Below, piece by piece: positions 16,202 to 24,026 of a DNA stretch of 29,879 bases. Position numbers and translations under genes: made by a program. The notes beneath the pieces were generated by a model. That model worked only from the letters and a program-made list of their open reading frames with translations. It made no database searches and was not told the origin of the DNA. The DNA is taken from NCBI GenBank assembly GCA_031363085.1, contig JANLTU010000227.1, positions 1 through 29,879 on the forward strand, given 5' to 3'. Every line of letters begins with the position of its first letter. Within the stretch, counting starts at the first letter, position 1. This stretch comes from UBA6921 sp031363085 (GTDB lineage: Bacteria > Pseudomonadota > Gammaproteobacteria > SG8-11).

Positions 16202-17584
16202 TTATTCGGGCTTTTTCTTCACCGGTCGTTGCCAACCTTTCACCGTCACTTGTTTTACACGGCTCAAGGTCAATTCATTCGGTGGTGTGTTTTGCGTAAT
16301 GGTCGAACCCGCACCGATGGTGGCGCCGGCACCGACTTCGACCGGCGCGATCAGTTGCGTGTCCGAACCGATGAACGCATTGTCGCCGATGATGGTGCGA
16401 AATTTATTCGCACCATCATAATTACAGGTGATGGTGCCGGCACCCACATTCACGCCGCTGCCGATACTGGTGTCACCTACGTAGCTTAGATGATTAATTT
16501 TCGAACGGGGACCCACCTCGGATTTTTTCAATTCCACAAAGTTCCCGATATGGACTTTTTCGTCCAGCACCGTGGCCGGGCGAATGCGTGCAAATGGGCC
16601 GATTTCGCAACCGGCGCCGATGCGTGCTTCTTCGATGACGCAGTTGGGCTTGATGTTGACATCACTGGCCACGATCACATCGCGCAACAGATTGTTGGGC
16701 GCGATATAGCTGCGATCACCCAGCTCCACACGACCTTCCAGCACCACGTTGACGTCGATCACCACATCTTTGCCGACATGCACTTCGCCGCGCACGTCGA
16801 TACGACGCGGATCGCGCAAGGTGACGCCCTGCGCCATTAATTTTTGCGCTTGCAGCCACTGGTATTCGCGCTCCAACTCCGCCAATTGAGCCTTGGTATT
16901 GACACCCAGAATTTCATGAAGCGTCGTCGCTGCAACGGTCTTGACTGCAACGCCTTGGGCGACCGCTTTAGCGATGACATCGGTTAAATAATATTCGCCG
17001 TTGGCGTTGTTATTATCGAGCGCCGCCAGCCAAGCACGCAGCCAGCCGGCCGGTGCGGCGATGATGCCGGCGTTGATTTCGCGAATTGCGCGCTGCTCGT
17101 CGCTGGCATCTTTTTCTTCGACCACCTGCAGCACGCGACCTTGGGCATCACGCACGATGCGTCCGTAGCCGAACGGCGCGGCCAATTCACACGTGACCAC
17201 ACCCAGCGCGTCGACGGCAGCAGCGGCTAACGCACGCAACAGGGCTTCAGACACCAACGGCACGTCGCCGTACAACACCATCGCAATATGACCATCCGGC
17301 ACGCAATGAATCGCTTGATCCACGGCGTGTCCGGTACCAAGCTGCCGTGCCTGCTCGACCCACTGCACCGGCAAGCACGCGAGCCGGTCCTTGACTTTTT
17401 CTCCAGCGTGTCCGTACACCACGTAAATTTGCTGTGGCGCCAACCGGCTCGCCGTGTCTATGACGTGCGCCAGCAGCGGCTTCCCGCCGATTTCGTGCAA
17501 TACCTTGGGCAGGTCGGAGCGCATGCGCGTACCCTGCCCGGCGGCGAGAATAATGATGCTGAATTGGGCGTTTGCGGTGTCCAT
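16202..17584 (-). CDS. glmU: Bifunctional UDP-GlcNAc pyrophosphorylase/GlcN-1-P acetyltransferase
   Basis: 460 residues, the usual length. The N-terminal uridylyltransferase domain carries IIILAAGQGTRMRSDLPKVL, then the active-site region VLYGDVPLVSE and GYGRIVRDAQGRVLQVVEEK. The C-terminal left-handed beta-helix acetyltransferase shows hexapeptide repeats (GAGCEIGPFARIRP, IGNFVELKKSEVG, GAGTITCNYDGANK). It acetylates glucosamine 1-phosphate and then makes UDP-GlcNAc for peptidoglycan and LPS. It follows the atp operon terminator, so it should have its own start signal or receive read-through. It is followed by glmS; the atp-glmU-glmS order is common in Gammaproteobacteria. Confidence 0.97.
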   Translation of the reverse strand: MDTANAQFSIIILAAGQGTRMRSDLPKVLHEIGGKPLLAHVIDTASRLAPQQIYVVYGHAGEKVKDRLACLPVQWVEQARQLGTGHAVDQAIHCVPDGHIAMVLYGDVPLVSEALLRALAAAAVDALGVVTCELAAPFGYGRIVRDAQGRVLQVVEEKDASDEQRAIREINAGIIAAPAGWLRAWLAALDNNNANGEYYLTDVIAKAVAQGVAVKTVAATTLHEILGVNTKAQLAELEREYQWLQAQKLMAQGVTLRDPRRIDVRGEVHVGKDVVIDVNVVLEGRVELGDRSYIAPNNLLRDVIVASDVNIKPNCVIEEARIGAGCEIGPFARIRPATVLDEKVHIGNFVELKKSEVGPRSKINHLSYVGDTSIGSGVNVGAGTITCNYDGANKFRTIIGDNAFIGSDTQLIAPVEVGAGATIGAGSTITQNTPPNELTLSRVKQVTVKGWQRPVKKKPE

Positions 17585-17640
17585 GGCCAGACCGTGTTGT
17601 GACTACTTTGATCGGTATGAAAATATCGGCTGTAAAACTA

Positions 17641-17663
17641 AAAAAGGCAGCTTGCGCTGCCCT
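17641..17663 (-). terminator. atp operon terminator
   Basis: Minus strand GGCAGC/GCTGCC stem (17661-17656 with 17651-17646) around a 4-base loop, then TTTTT. It sits 32 bases after the atpC stop and before glmU. Confidence 0.85.
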
Positions 17664-17694
17664 TTAATTATATCCGGCAAATGCGACGCTGTGA

Positions 17695-18117
17695 TTACCC
17701 GCCCTTTTTCTTCAGACGCTTGAGCGCATTGAGCTGCGCCACCGCTTCGGCCAACTCCGCCTGCGCGCGCGCGTAGTCGATCTCGCCCTTCTGATCTTTC
17801 AGCGCATCTTCGGCACGTTGCTTGGCCTCTTGCGCCGCCGCTTCGTCGAGATCATGTGCGCGTGCGGCGGTGTCCGCCAACACCGTTACCACATGCGGTT
17901 GAATTTCCAGAATGCCGCCGGAAACGTAGAAAAATTCTTCTTCACCGCCCGGCAGTTTCACCCGCACTTCGCCGGGTCGCAGGCGCGTCAGCAACGGCGC
18001 GTGGCGTGGCAAGATGCCGACTTCACCCATGATCGCGGGGGCAAACACCATCTCGGCCGTCCCCGAAAAAATGGATTTTTCCGCACTGACAATGTCGACA
18101 TGAACGGTCATGGCCAT
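17695..18117 (-). CDS. atpC: ATP synthase F1 epsilon subunit
   Basis: 140 residues. The N-terminal beta-sandwich (MAMTVHVDIVSAEKSIFSG, GEVGILPRHAPLLTRLRPGE) and the C-terminal helical hairpin (AAAQEAKQRAEDAL, AQLNALKRLKKK) match epsilon. It is the central-stalk subunit linking F1 to the c-ring and restrains ATP hydrolysis. It is the last gene of the atp operon, 32 bases after atpD. Confidence 0.96.
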   Translation of the reverse strand: MAMTVHVDIVSAEKSIFSGTAEMVFAPAIMGEVGILPRHAPLLTRLRPGEVRVKLPGGEEEFFYVSGGILEIQPHVVTVLADTAARAHDLDEAAAQEAKQRAEDALKDQKGEIDYARAQAELAEAVAQLNALKRLKKKGG

Positions 18118-18149
18118 AATCTACTACTCCGCGTTCGCCGCTGTAACTG

Positions 18150-19529
18150 TTATTGCAGCTTCTTGGCTTTTTCGACCGCTTCTTCGATGCCGCCCACCAT
18201 GTAGAACGCCTGTTCGGGCAGGTGATCGTATTCGCCCGCCACGATGGCCTTGAAACCCTTGATCGCATCTTTGAGCGACACGTATTTACCCGGCGACCCG
18301 GTAAAGGTTTCGGCGACGAAGAACGGTTGCGACAGGAAGCGCTGAATTTTGCGGGCGCGGGATACGGCCAGTTTGTCGTCTTCCGACAACTCGTCCATAC
18401 CCAGAATTGCGATGATGTCTTTCAATTCCTTGTAGCGTTGCAGCGTGCTTTGCACCGCACGTGCGGTGTCGTAGTGCTCCTGACCGACCACCAGCGGATC
18501 GAGCAAACGGCTGGTAGAGTCGAGTGGATCCACCGCAGGATAAATACCCAGCTCGGCAATCTGGCGCGACAACACCAAGGTGGCATCCAAGTGCGCGAAG
18601 GTCGTCGCAGGTGACGGGTCGGTCAAGTCATCGGCTGGCACGTAGACCGCCTGGAACGACGTGATCGAACCGGTCTTGGTGGACGTAATACGTTCTTGCA
18701 ACACACCCATTTCTTCGGCCAGTGTCGGTTGGTAACCCACCGCCGACGGCATACGACCCAGCAGCGCAGACACTTCGGTGCCGGCCAGGGTATAGCGATA
18801 AATGTTGTCGATGAACAGCAGCACATCGCGGCCTTCTTCGCGGAAGTATTCCGCGATGGTCAAGCCGGTCAGCGCCACACGCAGACGGTTGCCGGGCGGC
18901 TCGTTCATCTGGCCATAAACCAGCGCCACTTTGTCGATGACGCCGCCTTCTTTCATTTCATGGTAGAAGTCGTTGCCTTCGCGAGTACGTTCACCGACCC
19001 CCGCGAACACCGAGTAACCGCTATGCTCAACGGCGATGTTACGGATCAGCTCCATCAGCGTCACGGTCTTGCCCACGCCCGCGCCGCCCATCAAACCGAT
19101 TTTGCCGCCCTTCGCGATGGGCATGATCAAGTCGATGACCTTGATGCCGGTTTCCAGAATCTGGACCGAGGCTGCTTGGTCTTCATACGCGGGTGCTTTG
19201 CGATGAATCGGCCACTTCGCTTCCGCGTTGACCGGGCCTGCCTCGTCGATGGGCTTGCCCAATACGTCCATAATGCGGCCCAGCGTGCCCTTGCCGACCG
19301 GTACAGTAATTGCGGCGCCGGTGTTGTCCACCGCCATCTCGCGCTTCAAGCCGTCGGTGGTGCCCATCGCGATGGTGCGTACTACGCCGTCGCCCAATTG
19401 CTGCTGCACTTCCAGCGTTAAGCCCACGCTACCTACGCTGAGTGCGTCGTAAACTTTTGGGAGGTTGTCACGTGGGAATTCCACGTCGACCACCGCACCG
19501 ATAATCTGCACAATTTTTCCAGAAGCCAT
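18150..19529 (-). CDS. atpD: ATP synthase F1 beta subunit (catalytic)
   Basis: 459 residues (E. coli 460). The P-loop GGAGVGKTVTLMELIRN binds nucleotide, and the catalytic Glu lies in GVGERTREGNDFYHE. The DELSEDDKLAVSRARKIQRF segment contains the DELSEED-type loop that contacts gamma. LLFIDNIYRYTLAGTEVSALL and AVGYQPTLAEEMG are very close to the enterobacterial protein, supporting a gammaproteobacterial source. It is transcribed between atpG and atpC. Confidence 0.98.
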   Translation of the reverse strand: MASGKIVQIIGAVVDVEFPRDNLPKVYDALSVGSVGLTLEVQQQLGDGVVRTIAMGTTDGLKREMAVDNTGAAITVPVGKGTLGRIMDVLGKPIDEAGPVNAEAKWPIHRKAPAYEDQAASVQILETGIKVIDLIMPIAKGGKIGLMGGAGVGKTVTLMELIRNIAVEHSGYSVFAGVGERTREGNDFYHEMKEGGVIDKVALVYGQMNEPPGNRLRVALTGLTIAEYFREEGRDVLLFIDNIYRYTLAGTEVSALLGRMPSAVGYQPTLAEEMGVLQERITSTKTGSITSFQAVYVPADDLTDPSPATTFAHLDATLVLSRQIAELGIYPAVDPLDSTSRLLDPLVVGQEHYDTARAVQSTLQRYKELKDIIAILGMDELSEDDKLAVSRARKIQRFLSQPFFVAETFTGSPGKYVSLKDAIKGFKAIVAGEYDHLPEQAFYMVGGIEEAVEKAKKLQ

Positions 19530-19568
19530 GTCGGTCCCCTTAAAAACCTAAAAAAAGAAAATTCAAAA

Positions 19569-20435
19569 TCAGGAAACAGCCGCCGCGCCGCTGACGACTT
19601 CAGAGATTTCCTGAGTAATCGCCGCCTGACGCGCCTTGTTGTATTTCAGCTTCAATTCGTGAATGGCCGAACCGGCATTCTCCGAAGCGCTCTTCATCGC
19701 GACCATGCGCGCCGCCATTTCGCAGGCCAAGTTTTCCACCACGCCTTGATATACCAGCGACTCGATGTAGCGCGTCATCAATACGTCGAGCACTTCCTTG
19801 GCTTCGGGCTCGTACATGTAGTCCCAGTGGTGTTGCATGGTCGCGTCCAAGGTTTGCGCCTTGATCGGCAACAACTGCTCCACCGTCGGCTTCTGCGTCA
19901 TGGTGTTCACGAACACATTGCTGACGATGAACAACCGGTCGATCTTGCCTTCGTTGAACGCGTCCAGCATCACCTTCACGGTGCCGATGAGTTTTTCAAG
20001 GCGCGGCTTGTCGCCCAAATGCGTCACCTGGCTGGTGACATTGCCGCCGACGCGGCGGAAAAAACTCAGCGCCTTCTGGCCGATGGCGCACGCGTCCAGC
20101 TTTACGTTCTGGGTTGACCAGCTCTTCATCGAAATCAGCGCATGCTTGAACAGGTTGTTATTCAAACCACCGCACAAACCACGATCTGACGTGACAATGA
20201 TGTAGCCCACACGCTTGACTTCGCGATCCTGCAAATACGGATGTTGGTATTCCGGGTGGGCGTGCGCCAGATGTGAAATCACGTTGCGCATTTTCAACGC
20301 ATACGGACGTGCTGCCGCCATTTGCTCCTGAGCGCGGCGCATTTTACTCGCCGCCACCATTTCCATGGCGCGCGTGATTTTGCGCGTGCTTTGCACGCTC
20401 TTGATCTTGGTGCGTATTTCTTTGCCGACGGCCAT
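19569..20435 (-). CDS. atpG: ATP synthase F1 gamma subunit
   Basis: 288 residues, the usual length. The N-terminal helix (VGKEIRTKIKSVQSTRKITR, then AMEMVAASKMRRAQ) and the C-terminal helix (MKSASENAGSAIHELKLKYN, then ARQAAITQEISEVVSGA) form the rotating coiled coil. The middle has the Rossmann-like domain (IIVTSDRGLCGGLNNNLFK). It follows atpA by 25 bases. The central stalk turns within alpha3beta3. Confidence 0.97.
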   Translation of the reverse strand: MAVGKEIRTKIKSVQSTRKITRAMEMVAASKMRRAQEQMAAARPYALKMRNVISHLAHAHPEYQHPYLQDREVKRVGYIIVTSDRGLCGGLNNNLFKHALISMKSWSTQNVKLDACAIGQKALSFFRRVGGNVTSQVTHLGDKPRLEKLIGTVKVMLDAFNEGKIDRLFIVSNVFVNTMTQKPTVEQLLPIKAQTLDATMQHHWDYMYEPEAKEVLDVLMTRYIESLVYQGVVENLACEMAARMVAMKSASENAGSAIHELKLKYNKARQAAITQEISEVVSGAAAVS

Positions 20436-20460
20436 GGCTGTTCCTCGTTAGCTGAGTGGC

Positions 20461-22005
20461 TTACCAGGTGCTGCTGGCTTTGAACGCGGTCAACGTTTTG
20501 CGCATTTCGCCGGCGATTTCGTCGTTATAGTCGCCCTTGTCGTTAATGCGCTTGAGGAAGTCCGCTGCGCTGGAGCGCAGGTACGAATGCATCGCGGCTT
20601 CGAAATCCACGATCTTTTTCACCGGCACATCGTCGAGGAAGCCTTCGTTGGCCGCGAACAGCGAGAACGCCATCTCCGCCACGCTCAACGTTGAATACTG
20701 TTTCTGCTTCATCAATTCAGTGACGCGTTGACCGCGCTCCAACTGCTTGCGGGTCGCTTCGTCCAAGTCGGAAGCGAACTGCGAGAATGCCGCCAGCTCG
20801 CGATACTGCGCCAAGTCCAGACGCACACCGCCGCCGAGCTTTTTGATGATCTTGGTTTGCGCCGAGCCACCCACGCGCGACACCGACAGACCGGCGTTCA
20901 CCGCCGGACGGATACCGGAATTGAACAAATCGGTTTCCAGAAAAATCTGACCATCGGTAATCGAAATCACATTGGTCGGCACAAACGCCGACACGTCGCC
21001 CGCTTGCGTTTCGATGATTGGCAACGCCGTCAGGGAGCCGGTTTTGCCTTTGACGCGACCGTTGGTGAATTTTTCCACCCACGCGGTGTTGACGCGCGCG
21101 GAACGCTCCAGCAAGCGTGAATGCAGGTAGAACACGTCGCCCGGATAGGCTTCGCGGCCCGGCGGGCGGCGCAATAGCAACGACACTTGGCGATACGCCC
21201 AGGCTTGCTTGGTCAAGTCGTCGTAAATAATCAGCGCATCTTCGCCGTTGTCGCGGAAGTACTCGCCCATCGCGCAACCGGAGTAAGGCGCGATAAACTG
21301 CATCGCTGCTGACTCGGACGCACCCGCCATCACCACGACGGTGTGCGCCATGGCGCCGTGCTCTTCGAGCTTGCGCACCACGTTGGCCACCGACGATTGC
21401 TTTTGGCCAATCGCAACGTAGATGCACTTAACGCCCGTGCCTTTCTGGTTGATGATGGTGTCGAGCGCCACCGCCGTCTTACCGGTTTGGCGGTCCCCGA
21501 TGATCAATTCGCGCTGGCCACGGCCGACCGGAATCATCGAGTCGATGGCTTTCAGGCCGGTCTGCACCGGTTGATTAACCGATTGACGCCAGATGACGCC
21601 GGGTGCGACTTTTTCAATCGGTGAAGTGAGCTTGGCGGTGATCGGACCTTTGCCATCAATGGGATTGCCTAACGCATCCACCACGCGGCCGAGCATCGCT
21701 TCACCCACCGGCACTTCCAAAATGCGGCCGGTGCATTTCGCAGTGTCGCCTTCGGTGATGTGCTGGTACGAACCGAGCACCACCGCACCGACCGAATCGC
21801 GCTCCAGGTTCAGCGCCATCGCGAACGTATTGTTGGGCAGCTCGATCATTTCGCCGGACATCACATCCGACAAACCATGAATGCGCACGATACCGTCGCT
21901 GACGCTGACCACGGTACCTTGATTGCGCGCTTCGGTAACGACCTCGAAACCTTCGATGCGCTTTTTAATAAGGTTGCTGATTTCAGAAGCACTGAGCTGT
22001 TGCAT
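20461..22005 (-). CDS. atpA: ATP synthase F1 alpha subunit
   Basis: 514 residues (E. coli 513). The non-catalytic P-loop is GDRQTGKTAVALDT. The arginine-finger region SVSRVGGSAQTK is intact, and the N-terminus MQQLSASEISNLIKKRIEGF is typical of gammaproteobacterial AtpA. A GAGGAAATAGCA ribosome site precedes the ATG. The gap upstream is unusual: instead of the usual short spacer after atpH there are two unrelated genes and an 81-base tail, so translation does not follow directly from atpH. Confidence 0.98.
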   Translation of the reverse strand: MQQLSASEISNLIKKRIEGFEVVTEARNQGTVVSVSDGIVRIHGLSDVMSGEMIELPNNTFAMALNLERDSVGAVVLGSYQHITEGDTAKCTGRILEVPVGEAMLGRVVDALGNPIDGKGPITAKLTSPIEKVAPGVIWRQSVNQPVQTGLKAIDSMIPVGRGQRELIIGDRQTGKTAVALDTIINQKGTGVKCIYVAIGQKQSSVANVVRKLEEHGAMAHTVVVMAGASESAAMQFIAPYSGCAMGEYFRDNGEDALIIYDDLTKQAWAYRQVSLLLRRPPGREAYPGDVFYLHSRLLERSARVNTAWVEKFTNGRVKGKTGSLTALPIIETQAGDVSAFVPTNVISITDGQIFLETDLFNSGIRPAVNAGLSVSRVGGSAQTKIIKKLGGGVRLDLAQYRELAAFSQFASDLDEATRKQLERGQRVTELMKQKQYSTLSVAEMAFSLFAANEGFLDDVPVKKIVDFEAAMHSYLRSSAADFLKRINDKGDYNDEIAGEMRKTLTAFKASSTW

Positions 22006-22052
22006 TGCTATTTCCTCGTAAACTGAATTCGGGATCAGACCTTATTCATAAA

Positions 22053-22065
22053 ATCCTAATAGGAT
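22053..22065. repeat. Short palindrome ATCCTA-A-TAGGAT between cassette and atpA
   Basis: 6-bp arms and a one-base centre in the 81-base space between the exported-protein gene and atpA. It could be an operator, a recombination scar or chance. Confidence 0.45.
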
Positions 22066-22071
22066 GGCGGG

Positions 22072-22084
22072 CAGTCCTCTGCGT
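22072..22084. repeat. Direct repeat copy A flanking the two-gene cassette
   Basis: CAGTCCTCTGCGT matches copy B (CACTCCTCTGCGT, 22942-22954) at 12 of 13 bases. It lies directly after the stop of the exported-protein gene. Copy B contains the Shine-Dalgarno of the DUF5675 gene on the minus strand, which may explain part of the match. Confidence 0.55.
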
Positions 22085-22086
22085 AC

Positions 22087-22569
22087 TCAATCCACAACCT
22101 TCGGCTCAATGCTTTGCAGCTTCTTAAGCGTTTCTTTCCGCATCTCTAACGCGCGCTCCGAAGTTTGAATCGACTCCTTAAGTGCTTTAATTGCCAAGGA
22201 CTTCATCTCCGGATAACGCGTTTCGCGCTTAGGTATCCAGTTCAACCCCAGCTTCTCGATCCAAGCGCGATAGGCCTGGGGAAATGGTGTCGATTGAGCA
22301 AAGAAAAATTCAGTATCAGCAATCAGTATTTCAAGAAAGCCATCTTTAATCGTAACCCATCCGCCGTCCGGTCCTGCCTGCATATAATCCGAAAGATTTT
22401 TAAATGCCTTTTCCCGGTCCAGTTGCGCTCGTGACTTGTCTTTTACGATCTCGATATCTGCGAGCAGCCGGTAGTAATTTTCGTTGTTCTGCTGGTAACT
22501 CGCGTACGGGTCACTAGCAAGCGCGGCACCAAAAAACCCAAGCAAGAAAAAATATACGGCCATTTTCAT
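22087..22569 (-). CDS. Small exported helical protein of unknown function, coupled to DUF5675 gene
   Basis: 160 residues; I do not recognise a family. The N-terminus MKMAVYFFLLGFFGAALA is a clear Sec signal with likely cleavage before SDPY, so the product is periplasmic or secreted. The mature part is mostly charged helix (KDKSRAQLDREKAFKNLSDY; C-terminal ALKESIQTSERALEMRKETL), with a Trp/Phe-rich centre (GWVTIKDGFLEILIADTEFF). It has no Cys in the mature part. Its ATG overlaps the TGA of the DUF5675 gene (ATGA, 22566-22569), so the two are translationally coupled. Base composition is lower in GC than the atp genes (29/60 and 26/60 in two sampled lines, against 36/60 for an atpA line). A role as partner or immunity protein of the DUF5675 product is inference from the coupling and export signal only. 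Confidence 0.8.
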   Translation of the reverse strand: MKMAVYFFLLGFFGAALASDPYASYQQNNENYYRLLADIEIVKDKSRAQLDREKAFKNLSDYMQAGPDGGWVTIKDGFLEILIADTEFFFAQSTPFPQAYRAWIEKLGLNWIPKRETRYPEMKSLAIKALKESIQTSERALEMRKETLKKLQSIEPKVVD

Positions 22570-22934
22570 CGAACGATCACCGTGACTTTCGGAGCGTGCA
22601 GCCTAGTGATAAGGTCATCCAATGTTGTGTTGGAATGCCAGATCGAGCCCCCACTCCGACTTGATCCGACCAGTATGCATCCCGTGGTATCGCCCACATC
22701 GTTACCTGCATGTATCTCAATATCAGTACGGCCATTCATGTCTTTCAGCTTAATCACGGTGCGTCCAAACTTTGGGCTGTTAAACAATTCTGCAGCATAC
22801 GTCCCGGTAGAAATATGCGTGGGCCATGCGGGTTCCAACGTCACCCCTACGTAGAAACTGTTAACGTATATCTCCCCAAATACCGGCCCAGAGGCACCTG
22901 CGGCTGTACTCCGCCTCACCTCAATCGTGTCCAT
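22566..22934 (-). CDS. DUF5675 family protein inserted in the atp operon
   Basis: 122 residues, about the size of the single DUF5675 domain. Family features: GEIYVNSFYVGVTLEP, then ISTGTYAAELFNSPKFGRTV, and the core IEIHAGNDVGDTTGCILVG. His75 and Cys86 in the core, with Thr-Gly before the Cys, recall the His...Ser/Thr-x-Gly-Cys signature of YkuD L,D-transpeptidases, though spacing is shorter. Enzyme activity is an inference. There is no signal peptide. The ATG follows AGAGGAG and starts 22 bases after atpH; the downstream gene overlaps by 4 bases. It has no known place in ATP synthase. DUF5675 genes are better known from phage-like or effector settings, which suggests lateral transfer. Confidence 0.82.
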   Translation of the reverse strand: MDTIEVRRSTAAGASGPVFGEIYVNSFYVGVTLEPAWPTHISTGTYAAELFNSPKFGRTVIKLKDMNGRTDIEIHAGNDVGDTTGCILVGSSRSGGSIWHSNTTLDDLITRLHAPKVTVIVR

Positions 22935-22941
22935 GTTTTTC

Positions 22942-22954
22942 CACTCCTCTGCGT
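22942..22954. repeat. Direct repeat copy B flanking the two-gene cassette
   Basis: CACTCCTCTGCGT, one mismatch from copy A at 22072-22084. It lies between the atpH stop (22957) and the DUF5675 start (22934). Confidence 0.55.
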
Positions 22955-22956
22955 TA

Positions 22957-23496
22957 TTACTTGCTGGCTAGTGAACTCGTCAACATTTGCAGACGACCCA
23001 ACGCAGAACCATCAATCACCAGATTACCTGCGCGCACAATGGCACCACCCAGCAGTGCCGGATCAATGATGCACGTGATATTCACTTTGCGGCCCAGGCG
23101 TTTTTGCAGCGCGGTAGCGATGCTTTGCTGTTGCGCGGCGTCAATTGGGAAAGCAGACACGACTTCGGCTTCCAAGGTGGCTTCCGCGACGGCGCGTAAT
23201 TCTTCATATTGGCGGGCGATTTCCGCCAACGCACCCAAACGGCGATGTTCCGCAAGCACCTTGACCAGATTGCGTCCAGTCGCGTCCAGCTTGTCGCCCG
23301 CCACTTCGACAATCAGCTTCACCACCTGCTCTTTCTTTACGGCGGCATTGCCGATCAGCGAACGCACTTGCGCATCCGCCACGATTGCGGCCAGTAAATG
23401 CAATTGCTGGGTCCATACCGGATATTTTTTTGCAGCCTTGGCCAACTCGAATACTGCCGTGGCGTAAGGACGTGCGATGGTGGAAATTTCGGCCAC
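22957..23496 (-). CDS. atpH: ATP synthase delta subunit
   Basis: 179 residues (E. coli 177). The N-terminal helical bundle (TIARPYATAVFELAKAAKKY) and C-terminal region (IIDPALLGGAIVRAGNLVID, then GSALGRLQML) are standard. It forms the top of the peripheral stalk joining F1 to b. It starts two bases after the atpF stop. Normally atpA follows; here a two-gene insertion intervenes. Confidence 0.96.
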   Translation of the reverse strand: MAEISTIARPYATAVFELAKAAKKYPVWTQQLHLLAAIVADAQVRSLIGNAAVKKEQVVKLIVEVAGDKLDATGRNLVKVLAEHRRLGALAEIARQYEELRAVAEATLEAEVVSAFPIDAAQQQSIATALQKRLGRKVNITCIIDPALLGGAIVRAGNLVIDGSALGRLQMLTSSLASK

Positions 23497-23498
23497 GG

Positions 23499-23969
23499 CT
23501 AAACCTGCGCAGCCAATTCAGCTAACAGCGCGTTATGCGTTTTGGCGTCGATTTCTTTCTTCAGGATTTTTCCTGCGCCGGACAGCGCGATGCTCGACAC
23601 ATGCGCCCGCAACTGTTCCTTAGCCTGATTAATGCCACGCTCCACTTCCGCTTGCGCGGCGATCATAATGCGTTCGGCTTCAGCGCGCGCCTTGGCCTTG
23701 GCTTCTTCTTCGATCTCACTGGCGCGTTTTTGCGCTTGCAGGATCACTTCGGCGGCCTGGGCTTTCGCATCCTTCAACAGATCTTTGGCACGCTTTTCGG
23801 CCAATTCCATTTCGTGCTTGCCCTTGTCTGCGGCGGCCAGTCCGTCGGCAATTTTCTTTTGCCGGTCGGCGAGCATTTTGGACATTGGGCCCCAGAGCAC
23901 CTTGTTGACAAACCAGATCAACAAGATGAACGCGACCATTTGGCCAATCAGGGTGATCGTAATGTTCAT
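23499..23969 (-). CDS. atpF: ATP synthase Fo b subunit
   Basis: 156 residues, the same length as E. coli. One N-terminal membrane helix (ITLIGQMVAFILLIWFVNKV) is followed by a long Ala/Lys/Glu coiled coil (KIADGLAAADKGKHEMELAE, KRASEIEEEAKAKARAEAER). A dimer of b forms the peripheral stalk. It lies between atpE and atpH. Confidence 0.97.
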   Translation of the reverse strand: MNITITLIGQMVAFILLIWFVNKVLWGPMSKMLADRQKKIADGLAAADKGKHEMELAEKRAKDLLKDAKAQAAEVILQAQKRASEIEEEAKAKARAEAERIMIAAQAEVERGINQAKEQLRAHVSSIALSGAGKILKKEIDAKTHNALLAELAAQV

Positions 23970-24026
23970 GCTACGGTTCCTATCATCAGCGTTGCGTAGT
24001 GCAGCAAGGGGCCAACTATTAATAAA

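Noticed and set aside
18696..19421. Plus-strand open frame of 241 codons opposite atpD
   Set aside because: Shadow of the strongly conserved atpD.
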